This document shows positions 60,958 to 64,000 of a stretch of 64,000 bases of DNA, in pieces. The DNA lies in NCBI RefSeq assembly GCF_000745005.1, contig NZ_JQNB01000001.1, positions 1,729,501 through 1,793,500 of the forward strand, read 5' to 3'. The notes below the pieces were generated by a model. The model saw only the letters and a program-made list of their open reading frames with translations. It did no database searches and was not told the DNA's origin. The translations under genes and the position numbers were made by a program. The DNA comes from Luteibacter sp. 9135 (GTDB lineage Bacteria > Pseudomonadota > Gammaproteobacteria > Xanthomonadales > Rhodanobacteraceae). The stretch's first letter is position 1; the number at the start of each line of letters is the position of its first letter.

Positions 60958-61071
60958 GAGGTAAAGGCGTCCGGTATGCCAGGTGGCTCACTTTACCGTC
61001 CCGCCACCACGTGGTGTAAACACCGACGGGCCTACGGTGGCGACTTCCCCGTTCGATACAGGAGATTCGCC

Positions 61072-61671
61072 GTGGCGAAGGTGCTCGTGCTCTATTACTC
61101 GGCCTATGGCCATATCGAAACCATGGCGCAGGCCGTGGCGGAAGGCGCCCGCGAGGCGGGTGCCCAGGTCGACATCAAGCGCGTGCCGGAGACGGTGCCG
61201 GACGACGTGGCGCGCAGTTCGCATTTCAAGCTGGACCAGGCGGCGCCGATCGCCCGGGTGGACGAGCTGGAGTCCTACGATGCGATCATCCTGGGCACGG
61301 GCACCCGCTACGGCCGGCTAAGCGCCCAGATGGCCACCTTCCTCGACCAGACCGGCTCGCTGTGGTCGCGCGGTGCCCTCAACGGCAAGGTGGGCGGCGC
61401 GTTCGTCTCGACGGCCTCGCAGCACGGCGGGCAGGAGACCACCCTGTTTTCCTTGATCACCAACCTGCTGCACCTCGGCCTGATCCCGGTGGGCCTGCCC
61501 TACAGCTTCCAGGGTCAGTTGAAGCTGGACGAGGTGACCGGTGGCAGCCCGTACGGCGCCACCACGATCGCGGCCAGCGACGGGTCCCGCCAGCCCAGCG
61601 AGAACGAACTGGCCGGTGCCCGTTTCCAGGGCAAGCATATTGCCGAGATCGCGGCGAAACTGTTCGGCTGA
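61072..61671 (+). CDS. wrbA: NAD(P)H:quinone oxidoreductase WrbA
   Basis: GTG 61072 has CAGGAG eight bases upstream and gives 199 aa, the usual WrbA length; the longer frame is antisense to the neighbour. Features: [28 protein letters not shown] (FMN phosphate loop), [54 protein letters not shown], and [31 protein letters not shown]. The enzyme reduces quinones by two electrons using FMN and protects from oxidative stress. It stands alone in its strand block with a YdcF-like gene 40 bp later. Confidence 0.95.
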   Translation: MAKVLVLYYSAYGHIETMAQAVAEGAREAGAQVDIKRVPETVPDDVARSSHFKLDQAAPIARVDELESYDAIILGTGTRYGRLSAQMATFLDQTGSLWSRGALNGKVGGAFVSTASQHGGQETTLFSLITNLLHLGLIPVGLPYSFQGQLKLDEVTGGSPYGATTIAASDGSRQPSENELAGARFQGKHIAEIAAKLFG

Positions 61672-61711
61672 CGCGCAACAAATGCCATGGGGCTTTGCTA
61701 CGCTCCGCCCC

Positions 61712-62485
61712 ATGACACTCACCTTTTTCCTGATCCTCCTGGCCGTCGCCCTGCTGTCGATGCGCCTGCGCCGCCGCCTCGCCGGTCGGCTGCTCATGCT
61801 GCTGGCCGTCGGCTGGCTGTTCTTCGCCGGCTGCGGGCCGCTGACCGGCCTGCTGCTGTCCAACCTGCAGGCGGGCTATGCGCCCGATGTGGCCCAGTGG
61901 GGGCAGCGCAACGCCATCATCCTGCTCGGTGCCGGTACGGTGCGTAGCGGCGTGGGGTCCATCGAGCCCAGCCTCTACGCTAATGGCCGCGTGCTCCGCG
62001 CGGCCGAGTTGTATCGGGCGTGCAAGGCCACCGGGGCCGACTGCAAGCTGGAAGTCAGCGGCGGCGATGCGGCCCACCTGGGCCAGGCCGAGGCCGATGT
62101 CTACGCGATCAGCCTGGCCCGACTGGGCATACCGCGCGCGGACCTGCTGCTGGAATCGCGCAGCATGAATACCTTCGAGAATGCGCAGTTCAGCAAGCCG
62201 CTGCTTATGTCCTACGGCGCGGACAAGGTGGTGCTGGTGTCCTCGGCGGTGCACCTGCGCCGGGCCATGATCTATTTCGCCCACTTCGGCATACAGGCTG
62301 AGCCCGTGCGCGGCGATTACGTGACGGCCCGCTACGACTGGCTGCCCACCTCGGAAAACCTTTCCTTTGCCGATTTCGCCATCCACGAATACGTGGGTGT
62401 GTGGCGCTACGATTTCTACAACCTGATGGGCTGGAACGGCCCGAAGCTTCCTGAAGGAAGCGCAACGCCGCCCACGAACACATAA
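61712..62485 (+). CDS. YdcF/ElyC-type membrane protein (DUF218)
   Basis: ATG 61712 gives 257 aa; an in-frame ATG at 61682 is the alternative. Two N-terminal membrane segments (~2-16 and ~27-50, AGRLLMLLAVGWLFFAGCGPL) precede a Rossmann-like DUF218 domain: NAIILLGAGT, LEVSGGDAAHLGQAEADVYA, LLLESRSMNTFENAQFSKPLL and KVVLVSSAVHLRRAMIYFAHFG. The family includes ElyC and SanA, which affect cell-envelope lipid-carrier use and vancomycin barrier function. Precise role here is unknown. Confidence 0.88.
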   Translation: MTLTFFLILLAVALLSMRLRRRLAGRLLMLLAVGWLFFAGCGPLTGLLLSNLQAGYAPDVAQWGQRNAIILLGAGTVRSGVGSIEPSLYANGRVLRAAELYRACKATGADCKLEVSGGDAAHLGQAEADVYAISLARLGIPRADLLLESRSMNTFENAQFSKPLLMSYGADKVVLVSSAVHLRRAMIYFAHFGIQAEPVRGDYVTARYDWLPTSENLSFADFAIHEYVGVWRYDFYNLMGWNGPKLPEGSATPPTNT

Positions 62486-62545
62486 CATCCGGCCACTTAA
62501 GCTATCGCCACGTCCACCACGGACCCGTCCCTGAAGGAGTTGCCC

Positions 62546-63070
62546 GTGAAGTCTCGTTATATCCTTGCCGCGCTGCTGGCCACCGCTACCGTGATGCCCG
62601 TGGCATCGTTCGCACAGCAGTCCGCACCGGCACCGGCCGCCGCCAATCCGGCGTCGCAGATTCCCGCCGCCGACAAGCAGGCCATCCAGAACTTCAACCT
62701 CACAGACGACGTGTTCAACCGCATCGTCAAGGTGTCGCAGGAAGCCAAGGCGCAGGGCATCAAGCCCAAGGACGCCAAGACCGATTTCTCGAAGATCCAC
62801 TCGCTCGACGACCTGGCCAAGCAGGTGACGGATTCCGATCCGCGCATCGCGCCGCTGATCAAGAAGTACGGCTTCACGCCGCGCGAGTTCCTGCTCGCCA
62901 ACCTCGCCGTCACCAATGCGGCCATCGCCTCGGAAGCGAAGGGCAACCCGCGGATGGCCGCCTACGTCGACCAGTCCAAGGTCAACCAGAAGAACGTGGC
63001 GTTCTACGAAGCGCACAAGGGCCAGATCAACGCGCTGATGAACGAAGAGCCCGATCCCGCCGCCAAGTAA
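62546..63070 (+). CDS. Exported helical protein of unknown function (174 aa)
   Basis: GTG 62546 is chosen because AAGGAG ends six bases upstream; a TTG two codons earlier abuts the site and is unlikely. A signal peptide (KSRYILAALLATATVMPVASFA) precedes a low-complexity Ala/Pro stretch and a helical part. No cysteines or catalytic motifs are seen. It is followed by a REP doublet and a terminator shared with the opposing gene. No family is recognised. Confidence 0.8.
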   Translation: MKSRYILAALLATATVMPVASFAQQSAPAPAAANPASQIPAADKQAIQNFNLTDDVFNRIVKVSQEAKAQGIKPKDAKTDFSKIHSLDDLAKQVTDSDPRIAPLIKKYGFTPREFLLANLAVTNAAIASEAKGNPRMAAYVDQSKVNQKNVAFYEAHKGQINALMNEEPDPAAK

Positions 63071-63085
63071 AGCAAAAACGCCGTA

Positions 63086-63172
63086 TAGGAGCCCACGATG
63101 TGGGCGATCTTTCGCTCTCTGTAGCTAACGCGAGAAGATCGGTTGGAAAATCGCCCACATCGTGGGCTCCTA
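63086..63172. repeat. REP-type inverted doublet (GTAGGAGC family, second copy)
   Basis: The 23-base arm beginning TAGGAGCCCACGATGTGGGC (63086-63108) is repeated perfectly in reverse at 63150-63172. The head matches the first doublet (51504-51613) but the internal stem is GCCCAC/GTGGGC, so stem bases have changed in compensating pairs. It lies between two convergent genes. Confidence 0.85.
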
Positions 63173-63189
63173 CCATGGCAGGTTACGGC

Positions 63190-63219
63190 GACAAAAAAAC
63201 GGGCCCAGTGGGCCCGTTT
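63190..63219 (-). terminator. Rho-independent terminator of the PA2169-type gene
   Basis: AAACGGGCCC-AGT-GGGCCCGTTT is a perfect 10-bp stem. On the minus strand it is followed by a T-run (the A7 at 63193-63199), so it terminates transcription coming from 63242-63700; on the plus strand it may also act weakly for the exported protein gene. Confidence 0.85.
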
Positions 63220-63241
63220 CTTCAACCGATCAATGGAAAGA

Positions 63242-63700
63242 TCAGTTCGTGCCGTGCAGCGCGTGCTTGAGGTCGCGCATCTGGTCGTGGCCGGTCTTGA
63301 CCGACACGTAGGCCTTCTCGATCACGGCGCGGCTCGCGGCCGAGACTTCGGTGTCCTTCAGCGCGTCTTCGTACTTGTGCTTGATGTGGTCTTCGCCACG
63401 CTCGACTTCGTCGACGATCGCGGTGTCGTCCTTCGAGCTCATCTTCGCGCGCAGCTCGACGAACATGCGGTGCGCCTTGGCAAGGATGGTGCCGTCGTCT
63501 TCCGGGTTGCCACCCAGTGCACGGACCTGCGTCTGCAGGGCCTGCGCGGCCTGGCGACGCTCGCCGGCGCGCTGCTGGAAGGTCGAGGCGTAACGGGTGT
63601 TCTCGGCATCCTTCGCGGCTTCGCCGTAGCCCTCGGCGCTGTCGATGGTGGTCTCGATGAGGCTGTTGAGAACCTTGATATCGTGGTCGTTGCTGGTCAT
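63242..63700 (-). CDS. PA2169-family four-helix-bundle protein (DUF2383)
   Basis: The 152-aa protein is almost all helix and matches the PA2169/DUF2383 pattern: DIKVLNSLIETTIDSAEGYGEAAKDAEN, STFQQRAGERRQAAQALQTQVRALGG, and EDHIKHKYEDALKD near the end. These ferritin-like bundles contain conserved acidic/His residues and are often found with stress genes; biochemical role is unproven. It ends at a perfect bidirectional-type terminator and is divergent from an SDR gene at the window edge. Confidence 0.9.
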   Translation of the reverse strand: MTSNDHDIKVLNSLIETTIDSAEGYGEAAKDAENTRYASTFQQRAGERRQAAQALQTQVRALGGNPEDDGTILAKAHRMFVELRAKMSSKDDTAIVDEVERGEDHIKHKYEDALKDTEVSAASRAVIEKAYVSVKTGHDQMRDLKHALHGTN

Positions 63701-63871
63701 GGTCGGGCTCCGTCGGATGACTCGGATCGAGTCGTTTTAAGGAGCCCAAGCATCGCGGTCACGGGGTGCATGAATCCGTGAAAGCCGCGTCTCATCCGTG
63801 AACACACGGGGGCCCCGTTCATGTAACGCGGGTGCATACTTCCCATCGCGAACATGTATCGAGGAACGTCC

Positions 63872-64000
63872 ATGGCATCGAATCGTCGCGCACTGGTCAC
63901 CGGCGCATCCGCCGGCATCGGCGAGGCGTTCGCCCGCGAACTGGCCCGTCGCGGCCACGACCTGGTGCTCACCGCACGCCGGGCCGACCGCCTGGAAAAG
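63872..64000 (+). CDS. Short-chain dehydrogenase/reductase, N-terminal part (3' end outside window)
   Basis: ATG 63872 follows GAGG and reads 43 codons to the edge. The sequence [39 protein letters not shown] contains the TGxxxGIG cofactor motif and the Arg pair typical of NADP-preferring classical SDRs. The catalytic Tyr-Lys region is outside the window, so substrate and exact family cannot be stated. Confidence 0.88.
   Translation, partial: MASNRRALVTGASAGIGEAFARELARRGHDLVLTARRADRLEK

Noticed and set aside
60790..61071. Longer WrbA start with a ~94-residue extension
   Set aside because: The extension is antisense to the divergent gene, and GTG 61072 has a good ribosome site and gives the usual WrbA length.
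1..64000. tRNA or rRNA genes, or an att site at the defence-like cassette
   Set aside because: No cloverleaf with CCA-end context or rRNA signature was found by eye, and no direct repeat bracketing the cassette is visible inside the window.

Overview
The window looks like chromosome from a high-GC gammaproteobacterium of the Xanthomonadales / Rhodanobacteraceae type (Luteibacter- or Dyella-like). This rests on dense GC-rich genes, GTAGGAGC-headed REP doublets, a stressosome module without a sigma factor, and many secreted or outer-membrane proteins. The genus is an inference, because no rRNA or marker gene is present. AT-richer stretches (about 1-8.7 kb, 20-23.8 kb, 29.8-30 kb, 54.6-56.4 kb) look like acquired or accessory DNA.

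Region by region. 1-5912: three tightly packed minus-strand genes (P-loop ATPase, 499-aa protein, and a very large protein running off the left edge) that look like a multi-gene defence system. 5913-7350: a gene-poor stretch ending in a decayed IS3-type element. 7353-8640: two coupled genes for exported proteins of unknown function. 9005-10588: a di-haem peroxidase and a lipoprotein. 10831-23482: a 2233-aa exported protein built from eight copies of a ~220-aa two-part beta module, overlapping by ATGA an 1802-aa Rhs protein with a glycine-rich C-terminal tip, followed by a small membrane protein that is the best immunity candidate. 23859-28736: an FAD monooxygenase, a GH76 glycosidase, a small exported protein and a hairpin-rich intergenic stretch.

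28738-36248 holds two paralogous membrane-anchored Mrr-like nucleases, a HipA-type kinase with its own DNA-binding domain, and two paralogous outer-membrane beta-barrels without passengers. Each Mrr-like gene is preceded by a 22-codon leader ORF. The two leaders have equal length, share an MA...SA..RP pattern, and have stop codons that overlap the nuclease start. One nuclease has K->R at the catalytic lysine.

36370-40658: amino-acid permease, aldo/keto reductase, divergent LysR regulator with a perfect operator-like palindrome, an NTF2-like protein and a CheY-like receiver. 40800-46195: an rsbR-rsbS-rsbT-rsbX stressosome operon running into a histidine kinase and a hybrid kinase with overlapping start and stop codons. 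46317-53798: a Tat-exported YghA-like SDR, a Sel1 protein, an M1 aminopeptidase, and a nucleoside transporter plus kinase pair. 53927-56356: a LysE/RhtC exporter and three AT-richer small genes ending in an Imm40-like protein. 56399-64000: divergent GH13 enzymes, a tiny membrane protein, a zinc-domain protein, WrbA, a YdcF-type protein, an exported protein, a PA2169-type four-helix protein and a truncated SDR. No tRNA, rRNA, CRISPR array or replication origin was seen.
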